Assembly (NCBI GenBank): GCA_020635855.1
Contig: JACJYZ010000002.1
Coordinates: 1,860,001 to 1,924,000, forward strand
Direction: 5' to 3'
DNA length: 64,000 bases
DNA from: Flavobacteriales bacterium
GTDB taxonomy: Bacteria > Bacteroidota > Bacteroidia > JACJYZ01
Shown here in pieces: positions 16,288 to 24,892 of the stretch. A program made the translations under genes and the position numbers. The notes under the pieces are model-generated. The model had not been told where the DNA came from. It did not search any database and saw only the letters and a program-made list of their open reading frames with translations. The first letter of the stretch is position 1; each line of letters begins with the position of its first letter.

Positions 16288-18732
16288 TTATGCACCTACC
16301 CTTACAATATCCGCCAGCACACCGGCAGCTGTTACTTCCGCTCCGGCACCGGCACCTTTCACCACCAGGGGTTGTGCTTTGTACCGCATGGTTGTAAACA
16401 GCACAATGTTATCACTTCCTTCGATATGATAAAAAGGATGACTGCTTTCAAATTCCTTGAGTGCGAGCACCGCTTTTCCGTTTTTGTAAGTTGCCACATA
16501 CCTCCATCGCCTTCCTTTTGCTTCCAGTTCCTTCCGTTTGACCTCGAAATCGGCATCGTACTTTTGAAGTGTTTTCATGAAGTCGTCCACCGACTTTGCT
16601 TTCTGGCAGTATTCCGGCAGGAAATGATCCACCTTCACATCTTTGATTTCCAGTTTGGCTCCGCTTTCCCTGGCGAGGATAAGGATTTTGCGCGCCACAT
16701 CCACGCCGTTCAGGTCGATACGCGGATCGGGTTCAGCATATCCCATATCCATCGCTTTCTTCACGGTAGTACTCAGGCTGTTTTTAGCGCTGACCGTGTT
16801 AAAGAGGTAGTTCAGGGTGCCGGAAAGCACCGCTTCGATCTGTTCGATGCGATCGCCGCTTTTGATGAGGTCATTCAGCGTATTCACCACCGGCAAACCG
16901 GATCCAACGTTTGTCTCGAAAAGAAAACGAACCCCGCGCAATGCTGCGGTACGCTTCAGCGCCTTGTATGAGTTGTACGGAGAAGAGCATGCGATCTTAT
17001 TGGGAGTAACCACGGAGATGCTTTTCTCAAGCACATCCTTGTAGATGGCCGCCACATCACCGCTGGATGTGCAATCCACCAGTACACTGTTGCGGAGGTT
17101 GCACTTAAACATGCGATCAATGAACTTACCGAAGTCGGCTTTTTTTCCTTCGAGTTGCAACATCTGCTTCCAGTCGATCAGGTCTACGCCGTGTTCCGCA
17201 AAGGCCATCTTCCTTGTATTGGTAAGGCCAACCACTCGCAGCTGCAGGTGATGGGTGTCTTTCAGGTATTCGAACTGGGAACGGATTTGGTTGAGCAATG
17301 TTCCTCCCACTGTTCCGGTACCCACCACGAACAGGTTGAGTGTTTGTTGGTGCGACAGGAAGAATCCTTCGTGGATGACGTTCAGCGCTTTTTTGATGTC
17401 TTTGTTGTCGATCACCAGGGAGATGTTCAGCTCGGAAGAACCTTGTGCGATGGCAGAAATATTGATACCGTTTCTGCCCAAGGAACTGAACAGCTTACCG
17501 GCCACACCGGGCGTGCGTTGCATGTTCTCACCCACTACGGCCACCACCGACATATCTTCCTCCACCTTAACCGGCTCCACCTGTCCGAGGATGATTTCAT
17601 TCCGGAACTCGGATTCGATCGCCTTTCTTGCGGTGGCTACATCATCGGGGCGGATGGCAAAGTTGATGGAGTGTTCGGAAGATGCCTGGGAAATCATGAT
17701 CACACTCACGTGGTGTCGTGCCAGGGCGCCGAACAACCGCATCGAGATACCGGCCACACCGATCATACCGCTGCCATGCAGTGTAAGCAGGGCCACATGA
17801 TCGATGGATGAGATGCCTTTGATGCCTGCATCGAAGTGTACACTTTTCTTGCTGACCAGGGTACCCGGGGCATTTACATTGAATGTATTGAGGATGCGGA
17901 AAGGAATGCCTTTTTCCATGACGGGTTGAATGGAAGGCGGATAAACCACCTTGGCCCCGAAATGGCTCAACTCCATGGTTTCCTCGTATGACAGATGACT
18001 CACGGGAAAAGCACCTGTCACCTTACGCGGATCGGCGGTCATGATGCCATCGACATCCGTCCATATTTCAAGTTCCCTTACTTTGAGTGCAGCAGCGATG
18101 ATGGCGGCGGTATAGTCGGATCCGCCGCGACCCAGTGTGGTAATCTCACCGGAAGGCGTGCTGCCGATGAAGCCGGGCACGATCTGAACACCCTGCGCAT
18201 CTTTAAAGAACTTGCGGATTTGTTTGTTGGTGGTTTCGAAATCCACCTGCGCATTGTTGAATTCGTTGTTGGTGCTGATGAATTGAACCGCATCCGCCCA
18301 ATTCGATTTCACTCCCGCGTCCCTGAAGGCTTCGGTAATGATGTAGGAGGATAACCTTTCCCCGAAGCTAAGGATGAAGTCCTGGGTTTTCGGGCTGATC
18401 TCCCGGACGAGGAAAATCCCGTGAAGCACATCATCCAGTTCATTCAAGCGTACTTTCACGTTGGCCAGTACTGCACTCTGGTTGGCTACTTTCACAAGCT
18501 CTCTAACGGCGGTAAGATGGCGCAGTTCCATGGCTTCCAGCCCGGAACGGTAGCCCTTGTCGCCACTGGCTGCTTCCTTGCTGAGGCGAATCAGTTCGTC
18601 GGTAACGCCGCCGAATGCAGACACCACTACCGCTGCCTTTTCTTTTTTGATTCGCCCTTTGACGATCTCTATGACTTTCTTGATCACTGTGGCGTCTTTC
18701 ACCGAACTGCCACCAAACTTCATAACTAACAT
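16288..18732 (-). CDS. thrA: bifunctional aspartate kinase/homoserine dehydrogenase
   Basis: An 814-residue fusion enzyme catalysing the first and third steps of the threonine pathway. Residues 1-290 are aspartate kinase (MKFGGSSVKD, GGSDYTAAIIAAAL, WTDVDGIMTADPR), residues 310-460 hold two ACT regulatory domains (VAVVGENMQRTPGVAGKLF), and residues 465-814 are homoserine dehydrogenase (LFVVGTGTVGGTLL, TNVGSGLPV, GYAEPDPRIDLNGVDVARK). I start it at ATG 18732 (next choice 18723), which gives the normal ThrA length; a longer open frame upstream is out of frame with the leader peptide and is not conserved-looking. The ACT domains suggest feedback by threonine, besides the leader control. Confidence 0.95.
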   Translation of the reverse strand: MLVMKFGGSSVKDATVIKKVIEIVKGRIKKEKAAVVVSAFGGVTDELIRLSKEAASGDKGYRSGLEAMELRHLTAVRELVKVANQSAVLANVKVRLNELDDVLHGIFLVREISPKTQDFILSFGERLSSYIITEAFRDAGVKSNWADAVQFISTNNEFNNAQVDFETTNKQIRKFFKDAQGVQIVPGFIGSTPSGEITTLGRGGSDYTAAIIAAALKVRELEIWTDVDGIMTADPRKVTGAFPVSHLSYEETMELSHFGAKVVYPPSIQPVMEKGIPFRILNTFNVNAPGTLVSKKSVHFDAGIKGISSIDHVALLTLHGSGMIGVAGISMRLFGALARHHVSVIMISQASSEHSINFAIRPDDVATARKAIESEFRNEIILGQVEPVKVEEDMSVVAVVGENMQRTPGVAGKLFSSLGRNGINISAIAQGSSELNISLVIDNKDIKKALNVIHEGFFLSHQQTLNLFVVGTGTVGGTLLNQIRSQFEYLKDTHHLQLRVVGLTNTRKMAFAEHGVDLIDWKQMLQLEGKKADFGKFIDRMFKCNLRNSVLVDCTSSGDVAAIYKDVLEKSISVVTPNKIACSSPYNSYKALKRTAALRGVRFLFETNVGSGLPVVNTLNDLIKSGDRIEQIEAVLSGTLNYLFNTVSAKNSLSTTVKKAMDMGYAEPDPRIDLNGVDVARKILILARESGAKLEIKDVKVDHFLPEYCQKAKSVDDFMKTLQKYDADFEVKRKELEAKGRRWRYVATYKNGKAVLALKEFESSHPFYHIEGSDNIVLFTTMRYKAQPLVVKGAGAGAEVTAAGVLADIVRVGA

Positions 18733-18744
18733 TGTATACCGTAT

Positions 18745-18778
18745 AAAAAGTTCTACACCCGGGCTTTCTGGGAGCCCC
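18745..18778 (-). terminator. candidate attenuator terminator of thrABC
   Basis: On the minus strand a short stem GGGCT/AGCCC (18773-18777 with 18761-18765) is followed about 11 bases later by five T at 18745-18749, just before thrA. The stem is short, so this is a candidate only; alternative pairings with the leader are described in the findings. Confidence 0.4.
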
Positions 18779-18807
18779 AAAATAAATAATAAGTGGTTGA
18801 TATGACT

Positions 18808-18838
18808 GCTACACCCCCAAAGGGGTAATGGTGGTAGC
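18808..18838 (-). promoter_or_regulatory. hairpin over the Thr codons of the thr leader
   Basis: GCTAC (5' side) pairs with GTAGC (3' side) and CCCC pairs with GGGG around a 3-base loop. The 5' arm contains the last Thr codons of the leader peptide and the 3' arm contains its stop codon, as expected of a ribosome-sensitive attenuator structure. Confidence 0.55.
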
Positions 18839-18925
18839 AATGATGGTGATGGATGATGCAATGCTACCGGAACCGGTCGTCCCGCCGAATGTTGCAAAAG
18901 AGATATATGTAGCTTGCATGTTCAT
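18809..18925 (-). CDS. thr operon leader peptide (Thr/Ile-rich)
   Basis: A 38-residue reading frame that starts at ATG 18925 (second Met at 18919) and stops at TAG 18809-18811, 76 bp before thrA. Its C-terminal part reads S-I-T-I-I-A-T-T-I-T-P-L-G-V, a cluster of Thr and Ile codons like that of the enterobacterial thrL peptide. Eight of the 38 residues are Thr and six are Ile. A TANNTTTG promoter box lies 8 bp upstream, so translation begins close to the transcript 5' end. A hairpin overlaps the Thr codons. Role as an attenuation peptide is inferred from these features; I did not find it from a database. Confidence 0.7.
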   Translation of the reverse strand: MNMQATYISFATFGGTTGSGSIASSITIIATTITPLGV

Positions 18926-18932
18926 TGCGGGG

Positions 18933-18940
18933 CAAATGTA
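18933..18940 (-). promoter_or_regulatory. -7 box TACATTTG of thr operon
   Basis: On the minus strand TACATTTG fits TANNTTTG exactly, 7 bp before the leader ATG at 18925. No clear TTG is seen at the -33 position. Confidence 0.55.
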
Positions 18941-19018
18941 AGCCGTTTTTCCTAAACGACCACGCCGATGCGAAAATCAAATGTTAAAAAATTAAGAAGT
19001 CTGTGAATGCCGTGCGGT

Positions 19019-19807
19019 TCACGGAAGCATTCTCTTCCACAGGGGTTGCGGGTACTTCTCATCGCCCTGAAAGCCGAGTGCCTCCGGCTGCTCAGGTTGT
19101 TCGGGCCAATATGCCGTACCGAACAGCCAATCCCAGAAGCTGAAGAAAATCGCAAAATTCTGCCCGTGCGGCTGGTGGTTCACTTTGTCGTGATGCCATA
19201 CATGAAAGCGGGGCGAATTGAGGATGTGCCGGAGCGGACCGTAATCCCACCTGAGGTTGGCATGATTCAGGTGACCGATCAGCGTACCGATCACGGCGAT
19301 GATCAGGATCACATTCCCATCCACGCCCAGGATGGTCAGCGGCAGGTAGCTGAGGGTTTTGTATACCACCACTTCCATCCAGTGAAAACGGAAGTTGCCT
19401 ATCCAGTCCATATCATGAATGCTGTGGTGAAGTTTATGAAACCGCCAGAGCCAGGGAAATGTGTGAAGGGCGCGATGAATCCACCATTCAACCAGGTCTT
19501 TGAAAACCAGAAAAACGATGGCTTGCACCCAAATGGGCGCACCCGAAAGCAGGTTCACAGACTCCGGGTTCCAGGAAATTTGAAAGAAATGTGCAATTTT
19601 GGATAGCAGCCAGGCTGTTGCAAGAGAAATCACAATGGCCAGGTAGTGCCCGTTGAATACCAGAAAAAAGAAATCCTGCCAGATGCCTTTACGCATGACC
19701 TTCTGTTCTTTCCTCCATGGAAACAAGCGCTCGAGGAAAAATACAAATACCGATACCACCAGCAACCAAAAGAAATACCCCCGCGTATTCCAGATAAAAT
19801 CCCACAT
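19019..19807 (-). CDS. sterol desaturase/fatty acid hydroxylase superfamily protein
   Basis: A 262-residue integral membrane di-iron enzyme family member. After three N-terminal hydrophobic stretches it shows the histidine clusters of the family: HRALHTFPWLWRFHKLHH (residues about 132-149), HLNHAN, and FHVWHHDKVNHQPHGQNF near residues 215-232. In this family the histidines bind two irons that hydroxylate or desaturate a lipid. The lipid substrate cannot be told from sequence. It lies alone between the thr leader and a divergent thioredoxin-like gene. Confidence 0.9.
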   Translation of the reverse strand: MWDFIWNTRGYFFWLLVVSVFVFFLERLFPWRKEQKVMRKGIWQDFFFLVFNGHYLAIVISLATAWLLSKIAHFFQISWNPESVNLLSGAPIWVQAIVFLVFKDLVEWWIHRALHTFPWLWRFHKLHHSIHDMDWIGNFRFHWMEVVVYKTLSYLPLTILGVDGNVILIIAVIGTLIGHLNHANLRWDYGPLRHILNSPRFHVWHHDKVNHQPHGQNFAIFFSFWDWLFGTAYWPEQPEQPEALGFQGDEKYPQPLWKRMLP

Positions 19808-19883
19808 GTGCGCTAACTTTGGCCTATCGTTTGAATGCGTTACTTTTGAAGTCCGACCTTAATTAATCAGACCAAACAAAGAT

Positions 19884-21275
19884 ATGAGAAAAGTATTGGC
19901 TCTATTACTCCTGTCTCTGGTGTCTGCATGGGCATTCGCGCAGAACGGACACAAACTTTCCTTTCAGGTAAAAGGTCTTGCCGACACCACGGTGAACCTT
20001 GCCCATTACTATGGCGACAAACAATACATCACAGATACGGTGCTGGTTGATCATCATGGCAAGTTCGTCTTTGAAGGAGACGACACATTGCCCGGTGGAA
20101 TATACATGGTGATCCTGCCCGGGAAAAAGTACTTCGAGCTGATCGTGACCGAGCAGAAGTTCAGCATGACCACGGACACAACCGACTTTGTAAACAACAT
20201 GAAGGTCGAGGGCTCATACCAGAACAAGGTCTTTTACGAGTATCTGCGCTTCATCAAGTCAAAGGAAAAAGACGTTAGGTCACTGCAGGAAGAACAGAAA
20301 GCACTGAAGGAGGCCGATAAGTCTACCAAAAAAGTAGACGCCAGACTGGAAGACATTTCCAAAGAGGTTCAGGACTACAAGAACAACATGATCAAAAACG
20401 AACCCGACGCCTTCATATGCAAGGTGTTTCTGGCATCCAAAGACGTGGAAGTTCCTGACCCGCCCAAAGGAGAAACGGATACCCTTTACAAATACCATTA
20501 TTACAAGAAACACTATTTCGACAACATTGACCTGACCGACGACCGCCTGTTGCGAACACCGGTCTTCCACAACAAGCTGGAGACATACATCACCAAGCTG
20601 ACCATTCAGATTCCCGACTCCATCAACAAAGAAGCGGATTACCTGGTGGAAAGGGTCAGGGGCAACAAGGAGATGTTCAAATATGTGGTGCACTACATCA
20701 CCAATACATATGAGCGTTCCAAGTACATGGGCATGGATGCGGTGTTCGTTCACATGGCCCTGAACTACTATACCAAAGACCAAGCTTTCTGGGTGCAGGA
20801 AGAGCAGCTGATGCGGATCAGGGAACGGGCGCAGGTGTTGAGCCGCCTGTTAATCGGCAAGGTAGCACCCAACATTGTGCTAAAAGACATGGATGGCAAC
20901 TTCCAGATCCTGCACCAGGTGGATGCCGATTACATCGTGTTGTTCTTCTGGGATCCGGACTGCGGTCATTGCAAAAAAGCCACACCCAAACTGAAAGATC
21001 TGTATGACAGGGTGAAAAACCATGGTGTGAAAATCTTTGCCGTTTGCACGGAGACGGAAGAAACCAAATGGGTGAATTTCATCAAGGACCATCACCTGGA
21101 AGAATGGATCAATGTGGCCGACCTCGACGCACAGAATCCTTTCAGGTCCATTTATGACATCACCGCCACACCGAAGATTTTCCTGCTGAACAGAAAGAAA
21201 GAGATCATTGCCAAGCAGCTCGATGTGGAGCAACTTGAAGATTTTCTCAAGAAAGAATTAAAGGAAGAATTCTAA
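19884..21275 (+). CDS. TlpA-like thiol-disulfide protein with DUF4369/DUF5106-type N-terminus
   Basis: A 463-residue secreted protein with a signal peptide (VLALLLLSLVSAWAFAQ). The first part, about residues 20-120, looks like the DUF4369 domain common in Bacteroidota redox proteins (LSFQVKGLADTTVNLAHYYGDKQYITDT). A helical middle part resembles DUF5106. From residue about 320 a thioredoxin fold follows, with VLFFWDPDCGHCKKATPKL giving the CGHC redox centre and ATPKIFLLN the cis-proline loop. It is likely a periplasmic or membrane-facing thiol oxidoreductase. It converges with the next gene with a 4-bp overlap of stop codons. Confidence 0.87.
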   Translation: MRKVLALLLLSLVSAWAFAQNGHKLSFQVKGLADTTVNLAHYYGDKQYITDTVLVDHHGKFVFEGDDTLPGGIYMVILPGKKYFELIVTEQKFSMTTDTTDFVNNMKVEGSYQNKVFYEYLRFIKSKEKDVRSLQEEQKALKEADKSTKKVDARLEDISKEVQDYKNNMIKNEPDAFICKVFLASKDVEVPDPPKGETDTLYKYHYYKKHYFDNIDLTDDRLLRTPVFHNKLETYITKLTIQIPDSINKEADYLVERVRGNKEMFKYVVHYITNTYERSKYMGMDAVFVHMALNYYTKDQAFWVQEEQLMRIRERAQVLSRLLIGKVAPNIVLKDMDGNFQILHQVDADYIVLFFWDPDCGHCKKATPKLKDLYDRVKNHGVKIFAVCTETEETKWVNFIKDHHLEEWINVADLDAQNPFRSIYDITATPKIFLLNRKKEIIAKQLDVEQLEDFLKKELKEEF

Positions 21276-23350
21276 GGACGGGTTTCCTGTTCGAATACAG
21301 CACCGGTAATCTGATTGTCACCCTTGTAGAAGTATGTAACACCGTAGTTGGTGCTCACTTTCTTATACTCAGTAGCCACTCCGCTTCTCACCACCACAAT
21401 CAACTCCACGGTATTGTTCCGTTCCTTGGTGGTACCCATGTTGTGCACGCCTTCACCCAGGTCGGCATATTTCCCTTTGACTTTTTCCGGGCCGGTATCC
21501 TTGTTCTGTGCTGCCTGATCCTTTAACTCCTTGATCTTGGCGAGCTGACTCTTTGGGTAGTTATCGTCAGGCTTCATGCCCATGGCCTTCTGGTAATGAG
21601 TAATGGCTTTATCGTAATCTTTCGCACCGTACGCCTTGTCTCCCAGAATCAGTGTATTCCTGTATTCTTCTTCCAGTTGCTGTTTCTTAGCCGCATCCTG
21701 TTTAGCTTTGAGGGCTGCAGCATCTTCCCTTTCCTTCTGCAGTGCGGCCAGGATGCCGTCAATCTCTTTGATGCGGTCTTTGGGCACCACCTCATACGGT
21801 TTGATGGCAAGGGCTTTCTGATAAGCCGACTTGGCATCTTCGTACTTCTTTTCGTTATACAGTCCGTCCGCCATAGCTATGGCTTCACGATAGGCTTTGT
21901 CCTTTTCCGCTTCTTTTGAAGCCAGTGCCTGCTGGTCGGCCAGGAGTTTATCGATCTCATCGATCTTCATTTGGGGATAAGCCTCATCAGGTTTCACCTG
22001 TTTGGCTTCCGTATAACCTTCTCTGGCGGTCTTGTAATCCTTCTCTTTTAACGCGCGGTCACCCTTGGCAAGGGCATTCAGGTAGGCCTGGTCTTTTTCT
22101 TTCTGGGCGGAATTGGCCAGATCCAGCTTCGCCTTCAATTCTTCCGTTTCCTTTATCTTTTGGGTGGCAACGGCGTCACCAGGCTTGGCATTCAGCGCAT
22201 CTTTGTATGCAGCAATGGCAAGGTCGTACTGTTTGTTTGTGCGCTTCTCATCACCGCTGGCCATGGCTTTCTGGTAGGCTTCCTCTTTCTTACTTGCTTC
22301 AAGTTCGGCTTGCTTGGCTTGCAACCTCTCAATTTCAGCTAAGCGGTCAGTCGGATGTTTTTCACCGGGCTTGATACCAAGCGCTTTTTTATACTCAGTG
22401 ATGGCAACCGGGTAATTTTCGATGGCAAATGCAGCATCCGCTTGCTTGATCGCCTGCATGTATGCTTGTTCTTTTTCGTCTTCCTTCTTCTTGCCTTCCA
22501 GTATCCGGTCTATCTCGCTGATCTTGGTCTTGGGCAATTGTTCGTTGGGGAAAATAACAAGGGCCGATTGATAGGACGCCTTTGCCTCCAGGTACTTCTC
22601 GGCATTAAGTTCCTTTTCAGCTTTGGTAATGGCTGCGTCGTATTTGGCACGCAAGCCATTTTGCTCTTTCAACAGGTTTTCGATCTCAGCAAGCTTTTGC
22701 TTGGGATATGCTTCCTCGGGTTTGATGGATGAGGCCCGGGTGTATGCCTCCTTGGCATTTGCATAGTCGCCGTTAGCCATGGATTTGTCGGCTTCCGCAA
22801 GGGCCTTGTTGTAAAGCAGCTCCAACTTTCGTTGCTCCTGACCGGCCAGGGCCAGGGCGTGATCTTCCACTGCCTTCAACTCGTCTTTCACCTCCTTGTG
22901 ATACTTCATGTCGTAGTAGAAGTCGCCAAAGCCCGGATCAAAAGCTAATTTTGCAACCGGTTTGGACAAGGCGCTGATATCAAGTTCAGGGAAGAAAGGA
23001 AACAGTCGGACATCAAACTTGAATGAGGAAGAAATATCCGATTCTTCTTTCGGTAGCTTGGCGTTGACCTCAATGAACTTGGTCACATATTTTTCCTTGG
23101 AAAACTCAATGCGGTAGACATGCTGGTATGGCAGTTTGAACACCACCCGACCCTTGGTATCTGTATTCCTGGCCTGGAATTCGGCACCATCCTGGAATAC
23201 CACAACCTTTGCGGCCGCCAGTCCTTCACCGTCTTCCCGCACGGTACACACCATTTCCAGGGTGCCCACGGTCTGACCGTATAAAGGGGCAGCCACCGCC
23301 GGCCATGCAGCCAGCAGGGTTATTATCACCATGTGCAGTCTGGTAACCAT
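21272..23350 (-). CDS. secreted protein with seven TPR-like repeats
   Basis: A 692-residue exported protein. After a signal peptide it has a beta-rich region (VREDGEGLAAAKVVVFQDG to about residue 120) resembling carboxypeptidase-regulatory-like domains found in OmpA/PKD-type envelope proteins. Then come seven repeats of about 50-70 residues, each starting Y-x-x-A-(I/L) and containing Y-x-x-A-x-x-x-Y-x-x-A-x-x-(I/V)-K-P-x-E followed by a charged E-I-x-x-(I/L)-L helix. A short beta-rich tail ends the protein. I prefer ATG 23350 because GGAGG lies 10 bases upstream; ATG 23377 is also in frame. Function unknown; envelope scaffold is a guess. Confidence 0.8.
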   Translation of the reverse strand: MVTRLHMVIITLLAAWPAVAAPLYGQTVGTLEMVCTVREDGEGLAAAKVVVFQDGAEFQARNTDTKGRVVFKLPYQHVYRIEFSKEKYVTKFIEVNAKLPKEESDISSSFKFDVRLFPFFPELDISALSKPVAKLAFDPGFGDFYYDMKYHKEVKDELKAVEDHALALAGQEQRKLELLYNKALAEADKSMANGDYANAKEAYTRASSIKPEEAYPKQKLAEIENLLKEQNGLRAKYDAAITKAEKELNAEKYLEAKASYQSALVIFPNEQLPKTKISEIDRILEGKKKEDEKEQAYMQAIKQADAAFAIENYPVAITEYKKALGIKPGEKHPTDRLAEIERLQAKQAELEASKKEEAYQKAMASGDEKRTNKQYDLAIAAYKDALNAKPGDAVATQKIKETEELKAKLDLANSAQKEKDQAYLNALAKGDRALKEKDYKTAREGYTEAKQVKPDEAYPQMKIDEIDKLLADQQALASKEAEKDKAYREAIAMADGLYNEKKYEDAKSAYQKALAIKPYEVVPKDRIKEIDGILAALQKEREDAAALKAKQDAAKKQQLEEEYRNTLILGDKAYGAKDYDKAITHYQKAMGMKPDDNYPKSQLAKIKELKDQAAQNKDTGPEKVKGKYADLGEGVHNMGTTKERNNTVELIVVVRSGVATEYKKVSTNYGVTYFYKGDNQITGAVFEQETRP

Positions 23351-23577
23351 ATAATATAATCCTCCCCGCAAAGTCATATCCGCACGTTCTTACACTGTTG
23401 ATCGGACGTCGAGTTTGAATAGACTCTCTCGAATATACTTAAATATCTCAAAAATACAAGCGTTCTGCGCCCGAACCGGGCAAAAAAAACCATGACCTGT
23501 TTCCTTTAACGGGAATTGAAAGCGGTTCGTTTCCAAATTATTCAACAAACCGCACCAATTGCTGTCGTTTCTGTCTT

Positions 23578-24294
23578 TCAGAACGACTTACCTGGCAACA
23601 AGTCACAAAACCAAAAGGGAATTTGTTCCGGCCCCGGATCATCGGACCCAGCAGGACGCTGGTAGGTTTTGCATACCACCTCTCCCTTTTCAAAATCAAC
23701 CGGATGTTTGAATACCGGGCCATCCACCACGCAGGTGTGAAACTCCCCGTTCTCTCCGCAAGGATCCACGTCTGCGGGAAGATCATTTAAAAAAGACTGA
23801 TCATAGTCCCTACCGGAGAACTCACGCGGTAGTTTATCGCCGTTCACACAAACCACAACGGCTTTGAATCCTGCCTGAATAACATCTTTGGCAAAAGCGG
23901 TGGTGTCTGCCTGCCATACGGGGAACACCGCTTGCATGCCGGCCGCCAGCATTTTTTCTTCCCGGAATTTTCGTAGGTCTTCCAAAAACAGGTCACCGAA
24001 AGCACCATGCAGAATGCCCTCTTCACGGAACCCATGCATCACGTCTTTCATGATGGAATTGTAGGCATCATGGTCTGTGGAAGCGGGTAAAAACACTTTT
24101 TTCAGGGGAATGCCCAATGCTTCAGCCTGGGCATTCAGGATGGATTCGCGAACGCCATGCATAGATACCCTTTGATGGTCCTTACTGAGCGTTGTCAACA
24201 ACGAGTGAACACGGAATTCACCTTTCTTTTGAAGGGCAAACAATGCCATGGAAGCGTCCTTGCCCCCACTCCAACTAAGAAAACACGGGGTCAT
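23578..24294 (-). CDS. Dph6-family ATP pyrophosphatase (diphthine-ammonia ligase-like)
   Basis: A 238-residue PP-loop ATPase. The N-terminus SWSGGKDASMAL (residues 8-19) is the pyrophosphatase loop; GVRESILNAQAEALGIPL and the GAFGDLFLEDLRKFREE stretch match the Dph6/COG2102 family. Bacteria lack diphthamide, so the substrate is not diphthine; in Bacteroidota such genes often accompany cobalamin uptake genes. It overlaps the upstream DUF6580-like gene by 4 bp (24291-24294), so the two are translationally coupled. Linkage to vitamin B12 is recalled from genomic-context work and is not shown here. Confidence 0.85.
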   Translation of the reverse strand: MTPCFLSWSGGKDASMALFALQKKGEFRVHSLLTTLSKDHQRVSMHGVRESILNAQAEALGIPLKKVFLPASTDHDAYNSIMKDVMHGFREEGILHGAFGDLFLEDLRKFREEKMLAAGMQAVFPVWQADTTAFAKDVIQAGFKAVVVCVNGDKLPREFSGRDYDQSFLNDLPADVDPCGENGEFHTCVVDGPVFKHPVDFEKGEVVCKTYQRPAGSDDPGPEQIPFWFCDLLPGKSF

Positions 24295-24842
24295 TTTACC
24301 CTGGCGAGGGCGAAGAAGCGATCTTTGGCTAAGGCGAAGGAGCCGAACAACATGAACATGTAGAAGGCATTTCCAAGCAAACTATTGCGGAAAAACGGAA
24401 TGGCCATGGTGTAGCAATCGATCAATCCGGTAAAGTCCCGGGTGTAAAAATCATCGAAGATCCACACACTGAGGTTGGATATCAGGAAGAACACAACGGA
24501 AGCCAAAAACCCATAAGCGGCTATGTTTCCGATGGTGCGTTTGTTTTGAAATTGCGTACCCAAAAATGTGGTAAACAGAAATGGCACATAAATGAACAAC
24601 CGGCCCCAAGTGAAGAAATCATATCCCATCATCCCGCAAATAGCAAGGTCACTCAACAGCAAAGCCAGCATAGGTATGCCGTATGCCCACTTCCTGTTAC
24701 TGAGGGTTGCGCCACCGAACAAGGCAATTGCAGCCACCGGCGTAACATTGGGCCAGTGAGGAAGAATACGTGAAACGGCTGCCGCAAGGATCAGGCCTGA
24801 TACGAATAAAACGATGTTGCGTGGGTTGTTTCTTCCTTCCAT
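24291..24842 (-). CDS. DUF6580-like small membrane protein (possible vitamin transport component)
   Basis: A 183-residue membrane protein with five or six hydrophobic segments. PHWPNVTPVAAIALFGGATLSNR near residues 28-50 and the LLSDLAICGMMGYDFFTWGR segment are characteristic of the DUF6580 family, which resembles ECF-type substrate-binding membrane components. The stop codon overlaps the start of the Dph6-like gene, so the pair is coupled. It begins 50 bp downstream of the HMG-CoA lyase gene, too close for a full cobalamin riboswitch. Role in B12 or related uptake is an inference with modest support. Confidence 0.7.
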   Translation of the reverse strand: MEGRNNPRNIVLFVSGLILAAAVSRILPHWPNVTPVAAIALFGGATLSNRKWAYGIPMLALLLSDLAICGMMGYDFFTWGRLFIYVPFLFTTFLGTQFQNKRTIGNIAAYGFLASVVFFLISNLSVWIFDDFYTRDFTGLIDCYTMAIPFFRNSLLGNAFYMFMLFGSFALAKDRFFALARVK

Positions 24843-24892
24843 GTTTCTCAGTTGATTTTGGCCAAAAATAAAAAAATATCCCTTTTATCGCT

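Noticed and set aside
18733..18897. Extension of ThrA to 869 residues using an upstream TTG
   Set aside because: The added 55 residues overlap the leader peptide in another frame and look unlike any aspartate kinase N-terminus. MLVMKFGGSSV at 18732 is the normal start.
24843..24892. A cobalamin riboswitch in front of the DUF6580 gene
   Set aside because: The gap is only 50 bp, too short for the conserved B12-binding core, and no box-like sequence is seen.
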